Made by a program: the position numbers and the translations under genes. From NCBI GenBank assembly GCA_946406115.1, contig OX291551.1:1736001-1800000 (forward strand): a stretch of 64,000 nt of DNA. Direction: 5' to 3'. The notes under the pieces were generated by a model. That model ran no database searches and was not told the DNA's origin. It saw only the letters and a program-made list of their open reading frames with translations. Every line of letters starts with the position of its first letter. The first letter of the stretch is position 1. This document shows, piece by piece, positions 1-12,500 of the stretch. The stretch is from Apoda limacodes. Lineage: Eukaryota; Arthropoda; Insecta; Lepidoptera; Limacodidae.

Positions 1-120
1 AATTCCTTTCTTAGCGCACGCATACATCATAAAAGCTATATGAGTGATAAATTTCAGCTCGACCCGTCCAGTGGTCGGAGATGTGCGTTGATTTTTAGTC
101 AGTCAGTCAGTAACAGTTAC
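1..120 (+). repeat. Dispersed lepidopteran repeat ('CCTTTCTTAGCG..GTGCGTTGAT' tail)
   Basis: The block has cctttcttagcg, atttcagctcgacccgtcc and gtgcgttgat followed by the tetranucleotide run agtcagtcagtcagt. The same sequence of blocks recurs at 1190-1480 in this window. It resembles a common 3' tail of lepidopteran non-LTR elements; class not proven. Confidence 0.55.
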
Positions 121-166
121 TTTGGGCTTACGCTAACTTTAACCCGCGACTTTGTTTTCGTAAAAG

Positions 167-500
167 GTGAAAGTATTTTTAAATAATACGTACCGCCCTT
201 CCCTCTCATGACTGCCTGCTGCGCGCGCAGTACTTGATCATTATTTTGCTGCGATGTTATTTTAAAATTTCGATATCTCCTGAGATATTCATTGAAATCG
301 GATGATGTAAAGTGCAATTTCGTTTAACATGAAATACTTGTGATGAATTTTAATTACACTATTTAAAACAAATAAGAACATTATTTTAAAACAAATTTGA
401 TTAGCATAAAAAAGGTTATAGTGCGCCAACCTTAAAAGATAGACATATGCTGTCGGGGACTTTTTTTTAGAACTTTTAAAGGGGAACAATTCTGTCATAC
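167..500 (-). mobile_element. Helitron-associated segment, homologous to 33435-33830
   Basis: Read on the minus strand it shares gaattgttcccct, aaaagttctaaaaaaaagtc, atatgtctat, taaggttgg, cgcgcgca and gggaagggcggtacgtatta in the same order as 33435-33830, which lies inside a Helitron-bounded block. It is a fragment without recognisable ends. Confidence 0.6.
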
Positions 501-1189
501 ACAATTTCTTAATTTTCTGTTAGTGATTCGCTCCTATTAGTCTTAGCGTGATGATATATAGCCTATAGCCTACCTTGATAATCAAACACCTAAAAAGTGC
601 ATAACCTTTTTAAGAAAATACAATTCGGAGCGCCTATCAGCGTGCTTCATACAAACGAATTTCTCAATTATTTTTGACACTTGCTGATCAAACACCACGA
701 AATTTTGAAGACATGTTCTAGTAATAAATATCTAGGTCTGCAGTGTGCCAGTTTTCTACCAAATTTTATAGTTCAAAAGTTATACAGAATTCTCGTTTCT
801 TATGCAAATTGTTTAAATAAAGATTTGTCGATAGTTTAAACATTTTACAAGCTTTTGGAAAAACCAAAGACATTCAGGTATTCGGCTTGGGATTATGACT
901 AAGAAATTGTCAAAAACAAATGAGATTTTCGTTTGTATGAAGCCCTATGCCAGGCGCCGGAAATTGAATCCTCTTAGGCTTAGAAACCTTCAAACGAAGG
1001 ACTAATATAGTACGGTGACTTTCGATACATTCCAATTTTAAAAAGTAATTGCTTATGTTTTTAAGTGAGTTCAATCTTTTTAAAATAACATTGGATTGAG
1101 TTTTCAAGCTGGTGTCAAAATAAAATGTAATTAAAATCAAAAGCAAGGAGTATTGATATCAACTTATCACCGCCAAATCACCGCCAAAA
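501..1189. other. Non-coding AT-rich stretch, no gene seen
   Basis: Only short ORFs without family resemblance occur. No exon of the upstream CAF1-p60 WD40 region was recognised between 1 and 3282. Confidence 0.5.
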
Positions 1190-1500
1190 TAACTTTCCAC
1201 CCCTTTTTACCCCCGTTAGGGGATGAATTTTAATAAAGTACGAAACACGTCTTCCATCAATTCTGTTAAAAAAGGGTTATGCAAAATTTGAAGTATATTG
1301 GACCAAGGAATCATGTTGTCCCATACAAACTTTGTCCCCCTTTTTCAACCCCTTAGGGGTAGAATGTCGAAAAATCCTTTCTTATCGAATGCCTACGTCA
1401 TACAAAGAACACACCCTCCAAGTTTTAGGTCTCTACGATCAGCGGTTTAGGCTGTGCGTTGATCCATCAGTCATTCAGGACAAAGCATTTTATATGTATA
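1190..1500 (+). repeat. Second copy of the window-start repeat, longer
   Basis: It contains paired ccccgttaggggatgaattt and ccccttaggggtagaatgtc blocks, then tcctttcttatcgaatgcct and gtgcgttgatcc as at 1-120. This is the usual shape of a widespread lepidopteran repeat. Confidence 0.55.
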
Positions 1501-2589
1501 GATATTCGATTTGTATTTGAATGTATGTGTGTATGTAATTATATTGTAATTAAATTTCATTTGTTATTAAATTAGTATTCCGTAGATATAACTTTGTTGT
1601 ACAAAAGCCGTTGCCACCTTTTTTTGTAAATTTATTCTGTCTCTGGGTTTGCGGGTATCTCTGCAGAGATATGTACGCCCTTTGTACTATTTTTCTAGAA
1701 ATTAAAATAAAAAATAAAACAGACAATTAAGATGCAAAAAAATCCGGATTTTCTGGATTTTAATATATTTTTTATTATTTTAATTTTTAATTGGTAGGTA
1801 TCAGTAATTGTCTTTTAATTGACACATTAATCAACAAAATCTGTGTATCCGTTGGACTTATAGAATATTTTAAAGTTTTGTTTTGGGAAATGGCGCCATC
1901 TTTATTCTGCTGCGGAAATAATTGCTTGCTTCCATCGCAAAGTGCAGCTTTTTTTTCATAACTCCTATAACTATTCACAGAGATTGATAACATTTTTTTT
2001 TTCTATTTTATGTAAAGTTATTAGAATTATAAATTTACACTTTGTCTATCGCTACCACTGAATGACATGAAAATCCGCAGTGAACGATTTGCGCTGCTTT
2101 AGCTCGATATGCGAACACTTATGATTTTTTTTCTTAAAGTTCTTCTAAAACAAGTATCTAAGAAGTATATATTTTTAGAATCTAGACAAATACATCTAAA
2201 ACTTGTATTTTTTTATCTGTATTAAGATTTAATAAAATATTAAATTTTTAGACAATAATAAAAATTCAAAGGTTTTCACTATTTTGTTAAAAACTTTATT
2301 TTTTTTTGTGTGGAATCATACCTATTATGCAATTAAACTTAATTCGACGTGTCTGTTTTATACGAAAAGGATACCAAGCAAGCCCTAGTAGCATAAAATG
2401 ATCAATTAAAAAATAACAATCGGGACCCGTACCCCTCATAATTCAACTTCCCCCCCCTCCACGCACAGGGGACGAATTGGACTTCCCTCCACATCGAAAT
2501 ATAATCCACGCACAACTTTTTGTCCATGGTAAAAATTTCTGCTTTTAACCCGAAGTGCACAATCATTGAGCGAAGCACTTCTACTAATA

Positions 2590-3125
2590 TTCCATTGAAA
2601 TGTTACATAAGCTTTGCATTTGTTAGAGGACGCAATTTTATTTTTGGGACATGTGTGGGGGCTAAACAAGAAGCTTAACCTCAAGTTTGAGGGGTCGCCA
2701 CCCTTGTCATCCGGCCGCCATCTTGTAAAAAGGGGTGAAAAAACTTTTTTCGCGATATCTCAGAAACTATGCGTCTTACAAAAAAATCGTAAAGACATAA
2801 TTTGTAGCAAATTGTTTTGCCTACAAATATGTTTACACAATTTTGTGCCCTAAATTAAAAATTAAAGAAGTTATAAGCAGAAAAGCGAGAAAATTCGAGA
2901 AAAGCGCTCCAAAGTTGACCGGGTTCGTCAATGCTCATGAGAATCCGGTCAAAACGAAATGTTAAACTTTTTTTTTTTTTTTTAAATATATTCTTAAATT
3001 TTTTTTAAGACCCCCTTAAACTTGAGGTTAAGCTTCTATTGACCCCCCACACATGAACCAAAAATAAAATTGCGTCCTGTAACAAATGCAATATTCAGTC
3101 CTTAAATTGTAACATTTCAATGGAC
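2590..3125. repeat. Inverted repeat, arms about 110 bp, 310-bp spacer
   Basis: The left arm 2590-2698 and right arm 3009-3125 are reverse complements apart from small differences. Shared blocks are tccattgaaatgttaca, gcaattttatttttgg, catgtgtgggg and gaagcttaacctcaagttt. It could be a MITE or foldback remnant; it sits just upstream of CAF1-p60 exon a. Confidence 0.75.
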
Positions 3126-3282
3126 TATAAGCAAGATAAAAACTATTGCGAACATTATTTAAACCGGCATCAAAAGTTAGTATAAAAAATATATATTATA
3201 ATTTCGTATTACGTTTTTATTATTGTTGTATGTAATTTGTATTTGTTAGTCTGAAAAATTAACTTAATAAAATTTGTTACAG

Positions 3283-3552
3283 AATGTTTCGTACATTTGA
3301 TGTTGCAACAAAAAAAGTAGTCTCCCGCAGCAGTAAGGCGTGCCTCCCGTTCCCCGCGGGGCACGCGCTGCACGGCAGCTCTGTGCGGCTGTACCACGAC
3401 GACACTCTGCAGACGTACTTCCGCCGGCTACAGTTCAGCCCCGACGGGCTGCTGATCGCGGTCCCGGCCGGCAGGATCGAGCCCGACCAGGCTAAGGGAG
3501 ACGTTAAACCGATCAACGCTGTCTATATCTACACCAGATACTCACTTAAAGT
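3283..3552 (+). CDS. CHAF1B: CAF1-p60 exon a: WD40 blade with YHDD..FFRRL-type motif
   Basis: The acceptor is tttgttacag at 3273-3282 and the donor is gtaagt after 3552, a perfect consensus. The first base completes an AG|A arginine codon, so ATG 3284 is internal, not a start. It reads MFRTFDVATKKVVSRSSKA, then the VRLYHDDTLQTYFRRLQFSP core and a VYIYTRYSLK strand. These match the p60 region around the sixth blade. The exon ends in phase 2. Confidence 0.9.
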
Positions 3553-6500
3553 GTAAGTATATATACAACACAGAGTCGTCGATTATGATAAGTCACTCCT
3601 TGTTAATTAAAAAATAGGGTTTAAAGCGTATTAAATTGAGACAAAGAATTGAAAGGGCCCCTTTATCTACGCCAGCTTCTGAGGCCCTGTCACTGTTCTG
3701 CGACAAGACGGATCTCGACACCCGCACGGTAAATTCATGTAATGCTCAGAAATGCATCTACCAAGTTATGTTGCAGAAGAATTTAGAAAGGTTTCCTGTA
3801 AAGGTAACTCATTGTAGTTACTCTATAAAGGTAACTTTTTGTACTATAAAGGTAACTCATTGTAGTTATTCTATACAGTTAACTCATTGTAGTTACTCTA
3901 TAAAGGTAACTAATTGTAGTAACACTACACTGATTACAGCAGAATCAGCTTTAGAATGTTAATGACGTGGTCTAATCTAATTGAAGGTGGTCCGTTTTGT
4001 ACCGTAGTAGGAGAATGCTATATTTTTCTGTTAATAATTAATGCTCTCTTCATTGGGCCATCGGGTTTTTTTCAAAGTTTTTGTTTTTGGCCTAACACAA
4101 AATAGTACCTAATGCACACTAGCTTCAAACATAAAGTGATTGTTAAAACAGCAAATAATAAAAACTGGCCAAGTGTGAATCGGACCTAATAATCCTGATT
4201 TAAAAAAAAAGTTATTTCTAAAATATTTCCTTGGGTTTTCTTAAGAGAATGCGCTTTAAAAGAGTAAAGTTGAAACTAGATGGCTCTAATGGACCCCTCG
4301 GTGCGCGAGTCTGATGCACGAACTGCATCCATCCGGAAACTCTCGGAATCGGGGACAAAACGATTTCGGTATGATATCGACTACATGGGGCCGGTTTGGA
4401 TCCGGAGAGAAATCAACTCAGTCTACACAGCTAGTGGACTGTAGACAGAGACACAGCTAGTGGACTGTAGACAGAGACATAGCTAGTGGACTGTAGACAG
4501 AGACACAGCTCGTTAACTATAGACAGAGACACAGCTAGTAAACTGTAGACAGAGACACAGCTAGTGGACTGTAGACAGAGACACAGCTAGTGGACTGTAT
4601 ACAGACACAGCTAGTGGACGCGTGCATGCGCGTCTGTACAAAAACAAATTTTATATATTTTGAACTTATAATTACAGATATAAAAAATTACGAATGTATT
4701 AGAGCACACACACACAAACACCTACAGAAAGAAGACTACCATAGTAAAACAATAAAAAAATTCTATACGTGGCTTTAATAAAAATAAAATCGAGCATTTT
4801 TGACTTTCTATTTGAGGGTTTTGTAGCCAAATGGCAAAGACAACAATTGTCATGTCCGTCCGTCCGTCCGTCCGTCCGTCCATGTGTCTCAGGCTATAAT
4901 TTGTCAGTGTTTGCATCAATTCTGATGTTATTTATGAAAAGATATCTTATGTGAACCGCAATACAAATTGGTAATTAAATTGATATTTTTTTCTAATAGT
5001 GTTTCTAAAGAGTATTTTATGTTTCGTAGCGTGCAATCTTAATGAGAGTGGCCAAATCCTTGCCCTAAGAAGGAAACGGTGTGAGCGTATAATTTTGTGT
5101 GATAAACGTTACGTTTCAGTCCGGCATGCGTGCTGCCGTGCGGCGAGCCGGCGCTGGCATGTCGCTGGTGCCCCTGTGTGCTGTCTCCCCGCGCCACGGG
5201 CCCCGACCCAGCGCTGCCCCTCCCTGCCGCGGGCCCCGTTCCTGCGCGGCTCGTGCTCGCGGTAGCGACGCGCCGCTCCGTGCTGCTCTACGACACGCAG
5301 CAGCGCACACCTATCGCGCTCATCTCCAACATACACTATACACGGTCAGTGACAGTGCACTATACACACAACTATTTATTCAAAACACACTAGAGGTTGG
5401 CCGCTAGTATGGCTAGTTTGTTTTTCGGTACAAGTTTTCTTCGTACAAATACCACAAGTAACGCTCTAGATCTTTTCTTGCAGCAATTCCAATTTCAGAA
5501 TTAATAGCTTCATAATCTTAAGGTTTTGTCACAGTTTAATATCTCCATCTGTCGCTTTTACTGCTGTTGGTGATTCAATCCACTGTTTTGTGTTAAAAAG
5601 TGTGTAGACTAGTGTGTAGACTCTATGGCTTGGTCAAAAATGTTTAGAATGAGATTTCTCGTCATGATGACAGTGACAGAAAACATTCTATTGTTTATCT
5701 ATCCATGTAAAACGATGTTTTGACTAGTTTCACATATAAAATAAATATCACAGTTTATTATTGTATGCTTCAGTAATCTTAGTCCCTTTCCGATTAGTTT
5801 CCCTCAAGATTAATATCAGGGTAATTTTCCATCAGTTTATTATTGTATGCTTCAGTAATCTTAGTCCCTTTCCGATTAGTTTCCCTCAAGATTAATATCA
5901 GGGTAATTTTCCATCAGTTTATTATTGTATGTTTCAGTAATCTTAGTCCCTTTCCGATTAGTTTCCCTCAAGATTAATATCAGGGTAATTTTCCATCAGT
6001 TTATTATTGTATGCTTCAGTAATCTTAGTCCCTTTCCGATTAGTTTTCCTCAAGATTATGTCACACATTTCATTGGACAATATAATTTTGAATATTTTCA
6101 TTTGATTGTAAAGTTTGCTGTAAGACGCAGCCCCTACTACTACTAGGCTACTAGTTTGTGTTCTGGGAAGTGGTTCAGACCAGAGACGGCTCGTAACAAT
6201 TTTCATTGGGTGTTCACTAAAAAGAAAAGGAGAAATTGCTAACCTTTTAATAATTCTATTTATGACTAAAATTCATTCGCTTATTTAGATTTACAAACGC
6301 GCGTCCCGCGTGTATGTTTTCGTGCCACAATTTTGTCTTGCCTTTATTTCAAGCTGAATTACTAAAATCTTTTCGCACTGTTTAATGACATCACAATAAT
6401 CACATTTTATTTCACCTACTTATTAGACAATTACAAACTGTTTATGTAGATATGTACATATTTAATATGTTAATCAAAAAACATTTATTGTGATAAGAGC

Positions 6501-9500
6501 GGCAGCAGTGCGCCTGCCGGACCGAAGACGGGGTCAAGCTGGCAACAGTATTTTACTTTATGTAGCACAGGAGCGGCGCTCCACATTTTGCTAATATTTC
6601 ATGCAAAATCTTCTGTTTCACGTGTGAGACTGTGTCGAACTCTCTCTTTTACACTCGTTCATCTTAGCTTTAAATTTCTGTACTGAAATTCGTTTCATAG
6701 AAGTGCAATTGCAGCGCTCCACTTTGTAACAGTCTCAGAGCAATTTCATACCAAATCTTAAGTTAAGGGTGTCGGTATGAAATGTTTGTTTTAGTGAATT
6801 GCTATATTTATAATTAAAAGTATTTTAAATGAAATCTAAAAGATAATTATTTATGGGAGTGCGCTGCACCAGCGCTCCTTAGCCTCTGGTTCAGACTGCC
6901 ACCGCGTTCCATTTTTTGCAATAAAGCGATTCCTCTTCAAAACTTGCATCGGAATCTTAAGAATCAATCTCATTTTCGACTTCAGCTTCTGGCTCAACAT
7001 CCGAAATTTCAAATCTACCCTCTTCAACCGAAGGAATATAATCATGTTCAGTATCAGAAGCAACAAACTCATCTTCGTCACTAGAAGATTGCTAATATCG
7101 CTAGTAATTCGGTTGAATTATATCTTCAAACACGTGATCTTTGTTGACAAGTACTCGTTCCAATGTAGAGCACGATGCATTGAATGGATTCAGTGTCTCT
7201 TGCGCGCCGATACCCATGTACCGCACTCCACCTCTCCTCCGCTTTGATCGCCACAGATTGTCAACTGTTTAGCTTAGCTAAAATAATAATATTTAAAGTA
7301 TGTGTAACACAAAAGCAGATCTTGATTGTTTAAGTTTCGTATAAACTGTATGACGGTACCCGGGTACCTCGTCACTCTGTTAAAGGTGTTTTATTTGTCA
7401 CTCACATAAGGGCTAAAAAAAGGAGGCATGGAAGATTTTATAGCGAGTGATTTATCTGGAAAGGTAAGGAATTTTTCAATACTTATCCTCAAAAGCGTGA
7501 AAGGTGTTGGCATATTGTGTATTGACCTATCATCGGCCAGCTCAAATCGTTCAGGAGGGAAATTATAAAATTCAAGAAGTTGATTTTATTGTTAGTTTAT
7601 TGAAGGTTTTGTAGGCATCGCTTTAATAGACACATTTGAAATTGGCCGCGTCAGGATGCCGTGTTGTTCTTTGCCGTTAGATGAACTTTACCGCAACAAT
7701 TCAACTCAGAAATTGATATCTTTATAAATAAAACCGTTGCTACACCTTATTTTTAATGGAGTTCTAAAAAAAGGAGGTTCACAATTCGTCTGTAGTTTTT
7801 TATCTTACTTGTGTTATTTAGTAAACTCGAAATCAAGAAAACTAAGATTTAGACACAAACAGGTAAGGGAAGTCGGTGGTGGCCTAGGGGTTTCGATTTT
7901 ACCTCGTGTCTGGTGGGGCGGAGGTTCGATTTAGTTCAATCTCTGTTTTTATCTCATTGTGCATTTTGGCTTTTTCATATTATAAGCCTAAATCGTAGTT
8001 GCCTTGATTTTAAGTTCACAATCACAAATTTAAACTGTTCCGTTTCCTCTTAGTTTGACCGACCTGTCTTGGTCGAGCGACGGGCGCGCGCTGGTCGCCT
8101 CCAGCACGGACGGGTTTTGCTCCGTGATCATGTTCGCGCCGGGGGAACTTGGAGACGCACTGCCACAACAAACTACACACAATACTGGTACTTAATTATA
8201 TAACCCAACGCATGTGAGCGAAAGAGACACAGTAATAATTACGTAATATGGCAATATGCAAATATTATCGCTTTAAACTACGTTAAACAAAACGCGTAAA
8301 CACCAACTTGTACACGGCGCTTTCGACCTTTTGGTCTCGAGTTAACTTATTGCAGATTTTTTTTTATATACCACTAATGTGGCAAACAAGCTCACGGTCC
8401 ACCTGATGGTAAGCGGTCACCGTGGCCTATGGACGCTTGTAACACCAGGGGCATCACTCGCGCGTTGCCATCCCTTCAAAAATCCAATCACTTCTTTCTT
8501 GAAGAACCCCATACTGTAGTCCTTAGAGAAAACCTTGGCAGGGAGTTCATTCCACGACCCAAGCGTTCGCGGGAGTAAGTTTCTCTGAAACCGCACTGTA
8601 CGCGACTATTTCGGTTCTTAAGTGTGAGAATGAATTCCCTGCCGATGGCGAGCGGTGCGATGGTAGAAAGTAGCCGTGCGCATCATTTCGAACAATTCCT
8701 CAGAACACAACCCATTGTACAAGCGGTAGAACACACACAGGGAGGCAAAGTCTTTCCTCAGACTTAAGGCTCGATACGGCAAGTGAGTTTGGGATCGTCG
8801 ACAATTCTCACAGCCCGTCGGTAAATTGAATCAAAAGGGCCAAGCTGGTATCCGGGTGCCCCCCCAAAGATGGCAGCAGTACTCCATATGGGGCCGAACT
8901 TGCGACTTGTAAAGCAGCAACCTCTGCCCCGACGTGAAGTACTGCCTCGCTCTGTTGAGTACACCTAGTTTTTTTGGACGCCAGCTTCACCTTGTCATGC
9001 AAATGATCTCGGAACTGAACATCGCTGGAGATGTCAACACCAAGAATCCCAATAGAGCATGGAGATGGAGAGGGGAGTGTCTTTATAGGGTTGAATCGGA
9101 CCAAGTTTACCCACCCCAGTCAGAGACCTTGGGCAGTGTGGTCTCGATTTGAAACACAAGTTCTCCGCGGTTTTCCTCCACAACGGAACGAGGGATGTTT
9201 GCACGACCCGTGTAATAAGCGTCACCAGTACTGTCATCTGCATAGCAATGTATGCTGTTGATGTCCAACATGTCATTGATATGCAGTAGAAACAGCGTAG
9301 GAGACAGCATTGATGTCCATGCTATCAGAGCAACTACCGTCAAATACGGTTCGTATGCGTCTGCCGGACAAAAAGCAAGCCACCCATTTGCACAAACCCT
9401 CGGGCTCTCCGTAAGATGGCAACTTCGATAAAAGATCCAGGTGCCAGACCCGATCGAACGCCTTCGCTATGTCCAAGCTACATGCCAATGCCTTCCCCTA

Positions 9501-12500
9501 AGTCTCAATGGCTAGTGCCCATCCGTGTGTGAGATACACTAGAAGGTCACCAGTTGAGCGACCGTGTCGAAAGCCATATTGACGGTCACTGACCGCAAGC
9601 AACCAGAAAGCATGACTCCCAGATGGATAGCTCGCAAGTCGCCAACCTATTCTGCCGATGAATTGGAATTTTGCTCTGGCAGTTGCTTTCTTACTAAACC
9701 TCGAGGCAGAATTTAATTTGCGTTTTAACTCAGAAATATTCGGATCCTTATTATTACGAGCCGTGGTCCAAGCCTCATATGCAGTTTGCTTAAGAGTTTT
9801 AGCTTCTCTGCAAGACCTATTAAACCACTTTCGTTTTTTGACGCCGGCAGCTACTCGCGGTTTAGGAATATAACATTTCATACCAGCGAGGATTGTCTCA
9901 GTGACTGCGGCTGCGCAGACGTCAGGATCTTCTGAGCTAAAGCAGATCTGCCTACACGGGTACGATGCATAAAATTCTCGCAATCTTTCCCAGTCTGCCG
10001 ACTTATAATGCCACACACGACGTCAATTTGTTGGCCAAATTGATCAGGTTGTGTGAATGACACTTAAGTCCGAACGAGACAGTGGTCTGTGGAGCCTAAA
10101 GGAGCATCCACTGAGACGGAATATCCGTTCGGACGTGTAGTCAGCAGAAGGTCCAGTAAAGAGCTCGTATGGTCCTCTATATCTGGTATTCTCGTTGGAG
10201 AAAGTACCAGCTGAGAGAATCCATAGGTCAGAGCAAATTCATAAGCAGATATCCCTGCGTAGTTATTGGTTCGAGAACTGAGCCACTCGCGATGGTGGCC
10301 GTTGAAGTCTCCCAAAATAACTCGTTCTGCTGTGGGATATTGCTCTAGAACTTTGTCAGTCGTCAAGCTCATGTGCGTGAAGAGTCGAGCGACGTCCGTG
10401 TCACCGCTATGAGACCTGTATAGGCACTTGCTACGAGCATTGATACGAGTGTGGCCGCCGTGATCTACGCGAACCCACAATATCGACAGGTCCCTCTCAT
10501 CAAGGCTAGAAAGGCGACGACAGAAGATATCCTCCCGTACCAACATACATACACCGGCACGACTCACAAAATTGTGCTCGAGTTAATAGCCGGGATAATG
10601 AAGGTATGATGTATCGGCCGGGCGGGATATCTGCGTCTCCTTTTGAAAAAGAATGGTCGGCTGCATAGTCTCCAGATGGAAGTGCACTGCGTTAAGATTT
10701 GCGTGAATACCCCTAATGTTACGAAAGTCCACATTAAATGTGGATGAAGCGGCCGCTGAAAATACTCTTTTCCTTATTTTGTTTGCCATGTTTTAAAAAA
10801 AGATACTTAGACTGAATATGAGGATTCACTGTACAGACAGCTTAGAGGACAAAAGGTGCGGTACTAGAACTGCCAAAGCTCGGCACAGATAATACGGTTG
10901 CTGGCACGGCGGGCGGAAGGGCCCCCTCTGTTGTAGTAGCCGGGTCCACTTCGGTATCCTTCTCCGGCACGACTACTACTTCAGAGACTTAATACAAGTT
11001 GGCGGATCAGTCTCCCAGGGCGAAGATTAAGTGATCCCTGGGTTCGGGAACCTGTTTAACCTGCGGGCGGCCGTTTCACCAGGTCTCCCTGACCGCCGTA
11101 CCAGCACGCCGTGTCTACGCCGAGCAATGACAGCAACGAGCACCGCCGCAATCGGCTTCTAACCCTGCACCACTGCACTGCAGATTAGGTCAATATTATA
11201 CGAAATGATGACATAACAACAATTGCTATTCAAATAGAGGTGACTTACTATATTTTAATTTTATTTTATTTAAAGGTTTAGCAGCAGAAAATACACCTAA
11301 TGCTAGAATACAAAGCTTGAGAAACAGATAATAAATTTAGTGTACATCAAGGTTAGGTAAACTCAGCGTGCACATAAATCAAAATAATTAGGTGTGAAGA
11401 GGGTGGATATTGGTGCCTTTGATATTGTCTGGTTTTATTTTGCGGTGGTCGAACATGATAACTACAGTAACTATATAAAATTTTGTGAACTTATGAGACA
11501 CCAGCGACAGACTACGGGTCAGAAAAGTTTGTAGCACTGTACCACTCAAGACTTATTATTAGCTAATACTAATATTACAAAACATATTACATAAAAGAAA
11601 CCTTAAGGTTTATTTCGAAAAAATCAAATATTGGATATTTTGAAATTTATAATATATACTGTGGAAGGAAATATAGTTCCTAAATTGAAATGGGAGGAAG
11701 TATCAAGATTATTAATTAGCAATGAAATTTCATGGTTCTGATTCACCTAAATAAAAAAATTGTGACTTGATACTACTTTTGTCATTGTACTATAATAAAA
11801 TACTTTTCACTCGTTTATGAATCAATTAAGATGACGTGTGAAGTCTAAATCAGTCAGCTGATTACATACCTTCCTTGCTTATAACTATTCCTTTTTCTGT
11901 CGTTCAATCTAACGCGACAGATGGTAAACATACAACTTTATTAAACTATCTCATTTATCATATTGTTGGACATACTTACTGTGGTCTACCTGCATCTACT
12001 GCAGACGAAAGATTTAAGCAACTAAGTTTTTTATACTGTACTTGGCATGCCAAATAAACATACATATATTTCCTGCTGCCAGCCTTACCTGCAGTCTTTA
12101 CTATCACGATAACAATATTACTAAGTATTGTCTTCCGTCATTAGGTTTGGGGATTGTTTTCGTGCACTTTTTATTTGTTTCCACAATTTATTTAAGGGGC
12201 GTTTTGTTGACAGCATAGAGAGCTATGACATCGCATAGGCATTGAAATCGTTTTGTTCACCAAATGTAAACAAACAATATGGCCACTACACTACCTCCCG
12301 AGCATGTGCAGCCAATGCGTTAAATGCGGTCCGGAAGTGACGTGGCGAACAAAACGATCGAATGTGCGCATTAGACAGCATTTAGCGCATTCAATGCATG
12401 TTTTCTTTTTTGGTTTTGACAGTAAGCAATGACAGATATTATCCGTAATCTTTCAACAGCATGACGCGTGAGGGTGGTATCTTTTGAGCCACGTCAACGA

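Larger units (their letters stand above)
8354..11180 (-). mobile_element. Non-LTR retrotransposon (LINE family A), copy 1, degenerate
   Basis: The 3' end is at the left: a T-run at about 8358-8366, then the taccactaatgtggcaaaca tail. Reading right to left: a 5' region to 10790, an endonuclease from 10789 (NVDFRNIRGIHANLNAVHFH...ERVILGDFNGHHREWLSSR...PLGSTDHCLVRT), a linker ORF (PRVAAGVKKRKWFNRSCREA) and RT pieces (LDIAKAFDRVWHLDLLSKLP). There are multiple frameshifts, and most of the RT core is missing compared with copy 2 and with a full element. It lies in the CAF1-p60 intron, opposite to the gene. The clade (Jockey/CR1 group) is not settled. Confidence 0.88.

Noticed and set aside
3636..3962. 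108-codon ORF with repeated THCSYSIKV
   Set aside because: It arises from the 27-bp minisatellite in an intron.
5099..5407. Several long ORFs on both strands at 5.1-5.4 kb
   Set aside because: They are shadows of the GC-rich CAF1-p60 exon b; only the frame joining exons a and c matches the family.
7866..7985. Possible functional tRNA gene
   Set aside because: A- and B-box-like motifs exist but no cloverleaf with a 7-bp acceptor stem could be drawn.
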